A stretch of DNA of 8,213 nucleotides from NCBI GenBank assembly GCA_903827735.1, contig CAIKJM010000172.1:1-8213 (forward strand), written 5' to 3'. Every line of letters starts with the position of its first letter. The stretch's first letter is position 1. The notes under the pieces were generated by a model that did not search any database, was not told the DNA's origin, and saw nothing but the letters and a program-made list of their open reading frames with translations. Position numbers and translations under genes: made by a program. This DNA comes from an uncultured Rhodanobacter sp. Lineage in GTDB: Bacteria > Pseudomonadota > Gammaproteobacteria > Xanthomonadales > Rhodanobacteraceae. Below are positions 1-6,790 of this stretch, piece by piece.

Positions 1-1
1 A

Positions 2-634
2 AACGGGCTGGATGTGGAGTACCGACGCGCTGACGTGCTCGAGGTCGACGTCGCCACCGGCGCCAGCCGCATCTACGCATCGGGTCTGCGCAACCCCACC
101 GGACTGCAGTGGGAGCCCGCCACCGGCAAGCTGTGGGCGATCGCCAACGAGCGCGACGAGATCGGCGCCGATCTAGTGCCGGACTATCTGACCTCCGTGC
201 AGGAAGGCGGCTTTTACGGCTGGCCCTACAGCTACTTCGGCCAGCACGTGGATACCCGCGTCATGCCGCAGCGGCCGGACCTAGTCGCCAAGGCGATCAA
301 GCCGGATTACGCGATCGGCTCGCACGTCGCCCCGCTCGGGCTGCTGATTACTCAGACCAACGCCCTACCGGCGAAGTATCACGATGGCGCCTTCATCAGC
401 GAACACGGCAGCTGGGACCGCTCGCCGCTGAGCGGCTACGCGGTGGTCTTTGTGGCCTTCCAGAACGGCAAACCGGTGGGCGTTCCCCAGCCCGTCGTCA
501 CCGGCTTCTATTCGGACGATGAGTCGGAGCTTTACGGCGCGCCGGTGGGCCTGGTCACTGACAAGGACGGTGCGCTGGTGGTGGCCGACGACGTAGGTAA
601 CGCAGTCTGGCGCGTGACTAGCGCGTCACCATAA
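2..634 (+). CDS. PQQ-dependent sorbosone dehydrogenase-family protein, C-terminal part (5' end outside window)
   Basis: This is the last roughly 210 residues of a sorbosone/glucose dehydrogenase-type beta-propeller enzyme. The frame is open to the left edge, so GTG at 14 is internal and the true start lies outside. Blade-like motifs run in order: SGLRNPTGLQW, IANERDEIGADLVPDYL, GGFYGWPYSYFG, GSHVAPLGLL, FISEHGSWDRSPLSGY, and a final GAPVGLVTDKDGALVVADD. RNPTGL, NERD and SEHGSWDR are characteristic of the L-sorbosone dehydrogenase / pyranose dehydrogenase group. Family members are usually periplasmic and oxidise aldoses or sorbosone with PQQ, passing electrons to the respiratory chain; the substrate cannot be told from this fragment. 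It ends at TAA 632-634. No hairpin with a T-run is evident just after the stop. Family assignment is firm; substrate is open. Confidence 0.88.
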   Translation, partial: NGLDVEYRRADVLEVDVATGASRIYASGLRNPTGLQWEPATGKLWAIANERDEIGADLVPDYLTSVQEGGFYGWPYSYFGQHVDTRVMPQRPDLVAKAIKPDYAIGSHVAPLGLLITQTNALPAKYHDGAFISEHGSWDRSPLSGYAVVFVAFQNGKPVGVPQPVVTGFYSDDESELYGAPVGLVTDKDGALVVADDVGNAVWRVTSASP

Positions 635-751
635 GGGTGGAGTCTGCCCGGCAACGTATCGTCGCTCAAAAAATACCCGACTCAACTTACCCGGAGCGTG
701 GAGGGCTGTCGTCAGGATCTCTTCGAGTTCGCCGCAGCCAAGCTCAGTCAC

Positions 752-1111
752 TCACATACAGACTGCCGAGCAACCTTTTTCCCGCAATCCCGCGGCGATG
801 CGCTGATAAATCGGCAGATGCTTCGACAGCATGTCTAGCAAGTACATCGACATATCCGTGCAACGCTTTATTTGAGACTCGTACCCGAGAGTTTGGGTTC
901 GCAGTCCGAGCAACCTCTGACTCACGGCGTCGCTGTTGATCAGCTTAGCTTTCAGCCATTCGACCAAATCCGTCGATAACTGGAGGCCTTCCGCCCATTG
1001 CGCGGTCTCGATACTTTGCCGGATCTGCAGGTCCGTCAACCGAAGGGTTTCGACGATGGACGCCAGCTCATCGAGCGAGCTATTTTCCAGGGTATCCAGA
1101 TCAAGATTCAT
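752..1111 (-). CDS. Hypothetical small alpha-helical protein (119 aa)
   Basis: I do not recognise this gene. The 119-residue product is rich in Leu, Glu, Ser and Gln, and looks wholly helical, with amphipathic stretches near residues 13-60 and 62-112. There is no signal peptide or membrane segment. Three Cys lie in the C-terminal third (84, 114, 118), the last two close to the end (KGCSAVCM). The start is ATG at 1109-1111. The same frame runs on to a TTG at 1171, but that adds an Arg-rich leader with no good ribosome site. Only a weak GGACG lies before the ATG. It stands alone between two plus-strand genes. Its sequence looks less GC-rich than its flanks by eye (line 841-900 is near 50 percent). 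A small cytoplasmic helical or coiled-coil protein is all that can be inferred; a plus-strand frame at 637-939 overlaps it but looks non-coding. Confidence 0.55.
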   Translation of the reverse strand: MNLDLDTLENSSLDELASIVETLRLTDLQIRQSIETAQWAEGLQLSTDLVEWLKAKLINSDAVSQRLLGLRTQTLGYESQIKRCTDMSMYLLDMLSKHLPIYQRIAAGLREKGCSAVCM

Positions 1112-1359
1112 AAGCGTCCGTCGTTGACTGCAGAATAACGCCCGGGCGCGGCCCGTCCGTTTTTCAGACAACCGGGCATCAGGACAGCTTCCGCAGCAAA
1201 ACCCAATCGCCTAGAAAAATCCAGTCTCCTCCCGGTGGACGTCCTGGGCCAAGCAACTCTTCAACTCCCTGCTAGACTCGGCCGAAGGGCCTCTGACCAA
1301 AAGGTGTTGGGGGTCGCGCGGTGCGGGATTTTTCGACAATCTTGCTGGGGATCGTGGTC

Positions 1360-1827
1360 ATGGCTATGTCGCTTTCGTGGAAAGTCGGGGCTGTCTTAGC
1401 CGGTCTTGTGGTAGCCGTGGTGGCGTGGAACGGGATCTCCCAATACCTTGCTGGGCGCCACGCTGATGAGGTGATGCGCGCGTCGGCCCTCGCCGCCGAA
1501 GAGGATGCCCAACGCGCAAAAGCGCTGGCCGAACAGCACCAGGCGCAGCTCGCCGCGGACCTGGAGCAGCAGCGACAGGAACTGTCCGAAACGCATCAGC
1601 AGGTCAACGAGGAATCGCAGCAATATCAGGCCGCGCTCGCCGCTCGCATGGAAAAGCAGCACCAGGAAGAGCTGCGCGTGCAAGCCACCTACAAGCTCGA
1701 CCGCAACCAGCGCTGCGATGCCGGCATCGTCATCAACCACAGCGGATCGAGCTTCACTCCCGTCATCGGCAAAACCGGTCAGCCGGTCACCTGCAAGGGC
1801 GACACCGCCGCCGAGCCGCTACGCTAG
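1360..1827 (+). CDS. Membrane-anchored coiled-coil hypothetical protein (155 aa)
   Basis: I do not recognise this gene. One hydrophobic helix lies at residues 8-24 (VGAVLAGLVVAVVAW). A long charged Ala/Gln/Glu/Arg-rich region at about 40-110 is typical of coiled coil. A compact tail of about 45 residues carries Cys119 and Cys145, which could form a disulfide if the tail is periplasmic; orientation is not clear from charge. The ATG at 1360 is preferred because GGGGA (1347-1351) lies 8 nt upstream and because MSLSWKV leads straight into the anchor. An upstream GTG at 1321, behind GGGGG at 1309-1313, would add 13 hydrophobic residues and cannot be excluded. The stop TAG at 1825-1827 overlaps the stop of the convergent TPR remnant. 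The architecture is seen in the sequence; no function follows from it. Confidence 0.65.
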   Translation: MAMSLSWKVGAVLAGLVVAVVAWNGISQYLAGRHADEVMRASALAAEEDAQRAKALAEQHQAQLAADLEQQRQELSETHQQVNEESQQYQAALAARMEKQHQEELRVQATYKLDRNQRCDAGIVINHSGSSFTPVIGKTGQPVTCKGDTAAEPLR

Positions 1828-2170
1828 TTTTTCAGCTTGGGTAGACCGATGTTTTGCCGCAGGTCTTCGAAGGGCGGGTCAGACTTCAGGCGGGCCAGTC
1901 GCTCGTCGATATTGAAGGGCTCGGCCAGCAGATACGAGCGCTCTTTCAACGCCTGCTCGAGCGCAGCGAAAGTGGCATCCTTGTCGCCGAGTGCCGCGTG
2001 AATGACGGCGATGTAAGGCGCCACGTAGATGGTCTTCGACATGTTCTGCAGTTGCCGAGGACGTTTTCGCCTGCAACCTGCCGCCCCACCGCATACGTAT
2101 AGCCACTGAGCGTAACGAATCCCAACAACCACGCGACCGATCCGTTGGGATTCGCCCGCTCATCGCCAAC
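1824..2170 (-). pseudogene. Frameshifted 3' remnant of a TPR-repeat protein gene
   Basis: The last roughly 70 residues (KTIYVAPYIAVIHAALGD, then FAALEQALKERSYLL, DERLARLKSDPPFEDL, IGLPKLKN) match the usual ending of TPR proteins attached to winged-helix, adenylate-cyclase or kinase heads: a final TPR, then the 'D-R-L-x-x-L-x-x-D-P-x-F-x-D-L' tail. Further upstream the TPR pattern continues in another frame (LSGYTYAVGRQ, ENVL). The two frames join if one base is restored near 2057, where GTCCTC is followed by GGCAACTG instead of a codon pair such as GCG-CAA. The combined reading frame goes back only to the TAG of the MFS gene at 2171-2173; there is no start codon, head domain or earlier repeat. 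So the gene is both truncated at the 5' side and frameshifted. A sequencing error could explain the shift but not the missing front. A 102-aa ORF beginning at 2132 would be an artefact of the shift. Confidence 0.72.
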
Positions 2171-3481
2171 CTACGACATTGCCCGCGAGCTCTGCGGCAT
2201 CGTTTTCGCCGGCGCCGTTTCCGGCATCGAAAGAATCGCCAGCAGGCCCACCGACACGCCACCAATCAGATACCAGGCTGGCGTCAGCGGGTTGCCGCTG
2301 AGGCGCGTTAGCCACGCCACCAAAAACTGGGTGGAGCCACCGAACACGCAGATCGACAGCGCGTACATGATGCCCAGTCCGCCCGAGCGCATGCGCCGCG
2401 GCAGCGACTCGGTAACGGTGACAATCACCGTGGCGGTGGACAGGGTCGACGCCACGGCCAGCACGGCCGTCGTCGCATATAGCGCCACCCCGGTGCGGGT
2501 GGCGCCGAGCAGATGAAACGCGGGAAAGATCGCTAGTAGCAGTACGCACCACGGCAGAATCAGCACCGGCTTGCGGCCGACGCGATCGGACAACCAGCCA
2601 CTGATCGGGTCGCAGATCACGCCGCACAGGCCGACCACCACCGTGGCACCCAGCGCCAGTCGTGTCGGCATGCCCAGCGTCGCGCTGGCATAGGTCGTCA
2701 TGTAATCGAGCACGTAATTGGCGGTGGTTGCCGCGGCCAGCATGGCCAGCCCGGCCGCGACGATGCGGGCATAGCCGCCCGGCGCGATACGCTCATCGTC
2801 ATGCGCCGTTGCCAGATGCTTGGTCTCCAGCAGCCGGCTGCGCATCACCAGCCCAAACGGGATGATCGCCGCCCCCGCCAGCAGCGCAACACGCCAGCCC
2901 CAGCTCTCCAGCGCCGCCGGACTCAGCGCGCCGGCCAGCACCACGCCAATCAGCCCGGCCACCATCACCGACGCATCGGCGCTCATTGCCTGCAGCGAGA
3001 TATACAAACCGCGCCGATGCAGCGGCGCCGACTCCATCATGAAGGCCGTACTCGGCCCCACCTCGCCGCCCAGCGCAAAGCCCTGCAGCAAACGAAATCC
3101 CACCACCAGGATCGGTGCCAGGACGCCGATCGATGCGTACGACGGCGTCAGCGGCAGGCCGATCACGGCCACGCCCATCAAACCGAACGACCACAACATC
3201 GCCGGCTTGCGCCCTCGCCGATCGCCGAGCCGACCGATCACCAACGCACCCAGCGGCCGTGTAAGAAAGCCCGCGCCGAACGTGGCCAGCGAAGCGAGCA
3301 GGCTGACGCCCGGCGTATGCGACGGGAAAAATACGCGGCCGATCTGCGTCGCAAAAAACGCGTAGGTCACGAAATCGTAAAACTCGATGGCGTTGCCGGC
3401 CACCACGGCGGCCACCTGTTTCGCGGACAGCCCCGGGCGACCACCCGCGTCCCTTGCTGTCACTGGCTCACCGTTCGCCAT
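2171..3481 (-). CDS. MFS transporter, metabolite:H+ symporter (MHS) type
   Basis: The 436-residue, 12-helix inner-membrane transporter has the usual length for the metabolite:H+ symporter branch (citrate, alpha-ketoglutarate, shikimate, proline/betaine and aromatic acid carriers). Visible marks are the opening helix GNAIEFYDFVTYAFFATQIG (residues 29-48), the loop 2-3 motif GRLGDRRGRKP (83-93), its second-half copy GWLSDRVGRKP (295-305), RLLQGFALGGEVG (130-142) in helix 4, and ESLPRRMRSGGLG (358-370). The start is ATG 3479-3481, preceded by a G-rich stretch ending GGGGAATA. The stop TAG sits directly against the TPR remnant. It is divergent from the diguanylate cyclase gene, with 286 bp between. 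Proton-coupled uptake of an organic acid or zwitterion is the family expectation; the substrate cannot be read from the sequence and no catabolic genes adjoin it. Confidence 0.93.
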   Translation of the reverse strand: MANGEPVTARDAGGRPGLSAKQVAAVVAGNAIEFYDFVTYAFFATQIGRVFFPSHTPGVSLLASLATFGAGFLTRPLGALVIGRLGDRRGRKPAMLWSFGLMGVAVIGLPLTPSYASIGVLAPILVVGFRLLQGFALGGEVGPSTAFMMESAPLHRRGLYISLQAMSADASVMVAGLIGVVLAGALSPAALESWGWRVALLAGAAIIPFGLVMRSRLLETKHLATAHDDERIAPGGYARIVAAGLAMLAAATTANYVLDYMTTYASATLGMPTRLALGATVVVGLCGVICDPISGWLSDRVGRKPVLILPWCVLLLAIFPAFHLLGATRTGVALYATTAVLAVASTLSTATVIVTVTESLPRRMRSGGLGIMYALSICVFGGSTQFLVAWLTRLSGNPLTPAWYLIGGVSVGLLAILSMPETAPAKTMPQSSRAMS

Positions 3482-3767
3482 TATTCCCCGCCCCCAGCCC
3501 CATGCCGTTCCCTGTTTAGCAGTGGCTCGTCGCAGTGTCCACCAGGCGCGGGCGTGCTCATCCTCTGGATCAACTCGCAGAGCGCGGAAAACGCCAGTTC
3601 GCTAGAGGTTTTCTCGACGACCTGGCAGCTTGCGCGAGCCGCGCGCGTTCAACGCCGAGGCGTGGACGCCAGTTGTCGGCAGCTCTTTCGTATGCGCTTA
3701 ATAAAGCGGCAAAAAACTGTCCACCCAAACTAACTCGTCGGCTTCCCAGACCTTCACTACCATACCC
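3482..3767. other. Divergent intergenic region between transporter and diguanylate cyclase
   Basis: This 286-bp gap must carry the promoters of both divergent genes. The cyclase-proximal end (about 3695-3730) is the least GC-rich part, with TTAATAAAG and an A-run, so a plus-strand promoter there is plausible. I find no pair of -35 and -10 boxes good enough to call. The transporter-proximal end is very C-rich on the plus strand, giving the G-rich leader before the transporter's ATG. Open frames crossing the gap are compositional and show no family features. Confidence 0.4.
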
Positions 3768-4859
3768 ATGCGAGATCCCAACGAGCGCTTCGTTCACAAC
3801 GCCATGGTGGTGATGCTGGCACTGGCCATGGTGGCTGCAGCAAGCGCCACAGCGATTCACTGGCTCAGCCCTTTCCATCAGCCGCTGGACGTGATCATTC
3901 CTCCCGCGATGTTTGTGGTGTTTGGCAGCCTGCTCATCGCGCTGTTTCGTCGGCCCAGTCAAGTGCGCGCTATCGGCCGCTGCGCGCTGCTGGCATCGGG
4001 CGTGGCGCTGATCGCGCCGACCTGGTTCTACGTCACCCAGTCCGTGCTTACACCGGGCATCGAACTGGTGGTTGTTCTGCCGCCGATATCCTCACTGCTG
4101 CTGATTCTGGTGCTAATGGTGATGCTGTTCTTTCCGACCCGGCAAGCGTTTCGCATCGCGCTGCTCGCCTGGGTGCTGGTCGCATGGCCGGTACTGATTT
4201 ATTTGCTGCTGCATCCGCTGGAAATGGAAACCCCGCGTGGACGCGACCTGCTGATGGCCTACGGACCGGCGCTCGTCCTGGTCGCCGTGTTGATACCCGT
4301 GCAGCGTGGGCTAGCCCGCAAGATCGAACTGCTTACCTCGGAGCGCGCGCGCCTGGAAATCATTGCCAACCATGATCCGCTCACGCGCATCGCCAACCGA
4401 CGCCCCGGCGAGCAGATATTGCAGACCATCCTCGCCGAACAGATTCCCGCTGGCGTCATCATGTTCGACATGGATCGCTTCAAGGCGATCAACGATACCT
4501 ACGGACATGCCGTAGGTGATCAGGTGCTGCAGACAGTAGCGCAGCATTGCGATGGGCTGCTGCGCAGAGGCGAGTGCGTGTCGCGCTGGGGCGGCGAGGA
4601 GTTTCTTGTCGTCGTGCCGCACGTAGATGCCGCGGGCTTGCGGAATTTGGCCGAACGCCTGCGCTCGGCGATCGCCGAGCTGGTTGTGGCACCGGCAACT
4701 CAGGTGACGGCGTCCTTCGGTATCGCCATGATCGAAGCGGGCGACAACATGACCAGCGTGCTGCAACGAGCGGACCGAGCGCTTTACGAAGCGAAACGTC
4801 AGGGCGGCAATGGCGTGGTTGAACAACCTCCTGAAGCCACAGGAATCACGTCAGTCTAG
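3768..4859 (+). CDS. Membrane GGDEF diguanylate cyclase
   Basis: The 363-residue protein has six predicted membrane helices (about 12-31, 43-60, 69-90, 99-121, 128-148, 162-179), a short linker helix (182-200) and a complete GGDEF domain from NHDPLTRIANR (201-211) to about residue 350. The active-site loop reads GGEEF (275-279), an active variant; the metal site FDMDRFK (233-239), NDTYGHAVGD (242-251) and ADRALYEAK (335-343) are all present. It should condense two GTP to cyclic-di-GMP at the inner membrane, with the membrane part acting as sensor or dimeriser. The inhibitory RxxD site, five residues before GGEEF, reads RRGE (266-269), so product feedback may be altered. The ATG at 3768 has no clear ribosome site; an internal ATG at residue 13 (3804) would cut into helix 1. 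No phosphodiesterase (EAL) domain is present. Confidence 0.93.
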   Translation: MRDPNERFVHNAMVVMLALAMVAAASATAIHWLSPFHQPLDVIIPPAMFVVFGSLLIALFRRPSQVRAIGRCALLASGVALIAPTWFYVTQSVLTPGIELVVVLPPISSLLLILVLMVMLFFPTRQAFRIALLAWVLVAWPVLIYLLLHPLEMETPRGRDLLMAYGPALVLVAVLIPVQRGLARKIELLTSERARLEIIANHDPLTRIANRRPGEQILQTILAEQIPAGVIMFDMDRFKAINDTYGHAVGDQVLQTVAQHCDGLLRRGECVSRWGGEEFLVVVPHVDAAGLRNLAERLRSAIAELVVAPATQVTASFGIAMIEAGDNMTSVLQRADRALYEAKRQGGNGVVEQPPEATGITSV

Positions 4860-4887
4860 CTCCAGCTCTCTAGACGGCTAGACTTTT
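4853..4887 (+). terminator. Probable intrinsic terminator after the diguanylate cyclase gene
   Basis: A perfect 8-bp inverted repeat, AGTCTAGC (4853-4860) and GCTAGACT (4877-4884), encloses a 16-nt loop and runs into TTTT (4884-4887). The left arm contains the stop codon of the cyclase gene. A second CTAGAC (4870-4875) in the loop could pair instead with GTCTAG. The stem is only moderately stable and the T-run is short. Its place between two convergent genes (the nuclease-like gene ends at 4911) supports the call. Confidence 0.45.
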
Positions 4888-4910
4888 CCATAGCGAAATC
4901 CGTGTCGTCG

Positions 4911-5747
4911 CTACCGTGCCAGCGCCGGCGTGGTCTTATCAAGAATCCTCATCGCCTCATCATTTTTGCGCTGCCACTCACGCTGCTGCGCCGCCGTCAT
5001 ATGAGTCACCTGATCTTTCGGCACCGGCATGGCCGACGCGACGGCAGTAGCGACAGCCATGATGGGAGCGCCGGCGACCGGCTTTGCGGACGACAGCGGC
5101 GCCACGCCGCTAGGCGCTTGGAGCGATACCGTTTTTGGCGCGAGTCCTTTGATCGTATGCATGATCACCGCATACCCGACAAGACCCATGACGATGGCGA
5201 AAGTCAAGCCAGCCAGCGGATTGCGTGAGCGCGACCGCCGACTGCGACTTGAACGATAGCCCGAAAAATTCGATTCGGCGCTTCCCAATTTTCCGCCGAC
5301 GCTCGTATGTACATGGCCGGATTCGCTGGGCACGAACAATCCGGCAATCGGCCCAAGCATTTCGCGCAGTTTCGTACCATCGATCAGCGTTACCCGTGGC
5401 TCCTCGGCCGCGGCCACTCTCGCCGCACGACTAAATTCACCGCTGGTAATGACGATGGCGCCCGTCGCATGCTGCGTCAGCATCACGCCAAGCAGCTCGT
5501 GTACCGGATTGTGCGTGACCTGAAAAACGTTCCAGTGCTTGCATTGCACAATCAAGTATTGATCGTCGCGATACAGCTTGAGGTCGATGCCACCATCGAA
5601 CTTCGTGCTTGAACCGCCGGTACCGACATGCTCGACGCGATAACCTTGAGCCGTGTAGTAAGTCGCGAGCAACTGCTCGAATTCCTGCCAGGAGATTTGA
5701 GCGAGCGAGTCGCTGTAGCGCTGACTTACTTTTTTATGCTGATACAT
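4911..5747 (-). CDS. Membrane-anchored Mrr-type restriction endonuclease-like protein
   Basis: The 278-residue product starts with a helical entry (SWQEFEQLLATYYTAQGYRVEHV, residues 19-41, split by a turn) and a Mrr-catalytic-type PD-(D/E)xK core: FDGGIDLKLY (50-59) with D51 and D55, then LIVQCKHW (65-72) with the Q68-x-K70 pair, and a following VITSGEFSRAA segment (99-109). Mrr-like proteins cleave DNA, often modified DNA. An Arg/Ser-rich linker (164-175, YRSSRSRRSRSR) leads to one membrane helix (about 178-198) and a C-terminal tail: Ala/Val/Pro-rich, then a charged helix (250-275). The catalytic core therefore probably sits in the cytoplasm at the membrane, with the tail outside. Start is ATG 5745-5747 with a weak GGGTA before it. 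It follows the RDD gene by 67 bp on the same strand, so co-transcription is possible. No methylase or specificity partner is adjacent. The fold call is firm; the substrate is unknown. Confidence 0.87.
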   Translation of the reverse strand: MYQHKKVSQRYSDSLAQISWQEFEQLLATYYTAQGYRVEHVGTGGSSTKFDGGIDLKLYRDDQYLIVQCKHWNVFQVTHNPVHELLGVMLTQHATGAIVITSGEFSRAARVAAAEEPRVTLIDGTKLREMLGPIAGLFVPSESGHVHTSVGGKLGSAESNFSGYRSSRSRRSRSRNPLAGLTFAIVMGLVGYAVIMHTIKGLAPKTVSLQAPSGVAPLSSAKPVAGAPIMAVATAVASAMPVPKDQVTHMTAAQQREWQRKNDEAMRILDKTTPALAR

Positions 5748-5814
5748 GCCATACCCAATCTATTGATATTGGCTGTTCGACTGAAATTGAACACCGTAGG
5801 CGTCAGACAGCTAT

Positions 5815-6774
5815 CTACTTCAACTCAGCCGGCTTAAACGAATACACCTGCTTCCTCCAACCCGAAGCAATGCCCATGGTGAAGCCATGGCTCAACGTGA
5901 CGTCAATGTCATCTTCGTTGGCGATATCGGGATCGCCTTTTGCGAGCAGCTGCGCGATATGTTTCGCCATCGCTCTGTCGCCGGTCAGCGGCGCATCCAT
6001 GCGCAATGCTGCTTGCATTGAATGGCTGGTTTCGCCATCCCTATAGATCGATCCGCGGACCACCTGTGCAGAAATAACGTGCGGTTGCGCCGATAGCGTT
6101 TGATACAACGGCAGGATTCCTACAAACATCTTGCTCTGGGCAAACCGATCGCTCACATAGGGGCCGGTTAATGCCAACAGCGCCAGCAAAGCTACCGCGA
6201 CGAGATGGCCGCGCCACATTTGCAGAAACGTAACGCCCTGCAAAGCAGGTTCGGCTTGCACGACATACGAGCCCACCGCTAGATCGTGCAGGGATTGCCG
6301 CGTACGTCGATTAAAAATATAGAGATAGACAATGGCGAGTTCGCCTCCGAAGCCAAAAAGCGACAGGGCATAGACAAGTACCATGCCCATCATCGATTCC
6401 GAAGCAATAGCGAGACCACCGGCAAAGAACGGCACGCCCAGCACCACATAGCGCAACATCGAACGGGTCAGCGACAACGTGCAGCCGTGCGCATCGATTA
6501 CACGCAGACCGAGCAAGCGCTTGGCCAACGTCTGCCCACCTGCCACTCGGCTATTGCAGATACCGAAATAGGCTAACGCCATGACAAAGCCGATGATCTT
6601 GGCCCAATCTCCGATGCGCGCAAGCGACTCGAAAAATACTTCACCAATGATCCAACCGGCGACGCCCAGCATCAGCAGGTCGATAAACAGCGCGCACGGC
6701 CGGCGCCAGAATCCGGCAAAGACCAATAGCTCAGGCAGCCTCGGCGGCAGCGTGGTGCTTTGCGTAGTGTCCAT
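5815..6774 (-). CDS. RDD-family membrane protein with soluble C-terminal domain
   Basis: The 319-residue protein opens with a typical RDD domain: GFWRRPCALFIDLLML (21-36) with the family Arg and first Asp, SRVAGGQTLAKRLLGLRVID (75-94), and FNRRTRQSLHDLAVGSYVV (154-172) with the last Asp. Membrane helices lie near 27-48, 57-73, 105-123, 128-154, and 188-204. After the last helix a soluble tail of about 110 residues (206-319) ends in GWRKQVYSFKPAEL; I do not recognise it. RDD proteins are poorly defined; some have been linked to ion or solute transport and others are of unknown role. Start at ATG 6772-6774 is set by a strong AAGGGG ribosome site at 6780-6785, 5 nt upstream. A further in-frame ATG at 6801 merely translates that site. 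The gene lies upstream of the Mrr-type gene on the same strand. GC is visibly lower in parts (6301-6360). Confidence 0.87.
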   Translation of the reverse strand: MDTTQSTTLPPRLPELLVFAGFWRRPCALFIDLLMLGVAGWIIGEVFFESLARIGDWAKIIGFVMALAYFGICNSRVAGGQTLAKRLLGLRVIDAHGCTLSLTRSMLRYVVLGVPFFAGGLAIASESMMGMVLVYALSLFGFGGELAIVYLYIFNRRTRQSLHDLAVGSYVVQAEPALQGVTFLQMWRGHLVAVALLALLALTGPYVSDRFAQSKMFVGILPLYQTLSAQPHVISAQVVRGSIYRDGETSHSMQAALRMDAPLTGDRAMAKHIAQLLAKGDPDIANEDDIDVTLSHGFTMGIASGWRKQVYSFKPAELK

Positions 6775-6779
6775 GTTTT

Positions 6780-6785
6780 CCCCTT
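6780..6785 (-). promoter_or_regulatory. Ribosome binding site of the RDD-family gene
   Basis: On the minus strand AAGGGG, within the purine run AAGGGAAGGGGAAAAC, lies 5 nt before ATG 6772-6774. It decides the start, because the alternative ATG at 6801 would make this site part of the coding sequence (giving MRQPREGEN). Confidence 0.75.
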
Positions 6786-6790
6786 CCCTT

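Noticed and set aside
637..939. A 100-codon plus-strand open frame after the PQQ enzyme
   Set aside because: Its product is rich in Arg and Ser with no hydrophobic core or motif, and it overlaps the more protein-like minus-strand helical gene.
1112..1171. Extended start (TTG at 1169-1171) of the small helical protein
   Set aside because: The extension is Arg-rich, uses a rare start codon and lacks a ribosome site; ATG 1111 begins the helical part.
2550..2640. Repeated GRKP/DR motif in the transporter, considered as a sign of a gene duplication
   Set aside because: The second copy of the loop motif is normal in the two-fold architecture of MFS proteins.
2160..3194. Further long open frames inside the transporter gene on both strands
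   Set aside because: They are shadows of a GC-rich gene whose 12-helix MFS frame is unmistakable.
3673..3704. TTGTCG with TTAATA as a promoter for the diguanylate cyclase
   Set aside because: The spacer is 19 bp and the boxes match poorly; not strong enough to annotate.
3535..3813. Open frame crossing the transporter/cyclase gap
   Set aside because: It runs into the cyclase gene in another frame and shows low-complexity Arg/Ala content typical of GC-rich non-coding frames.
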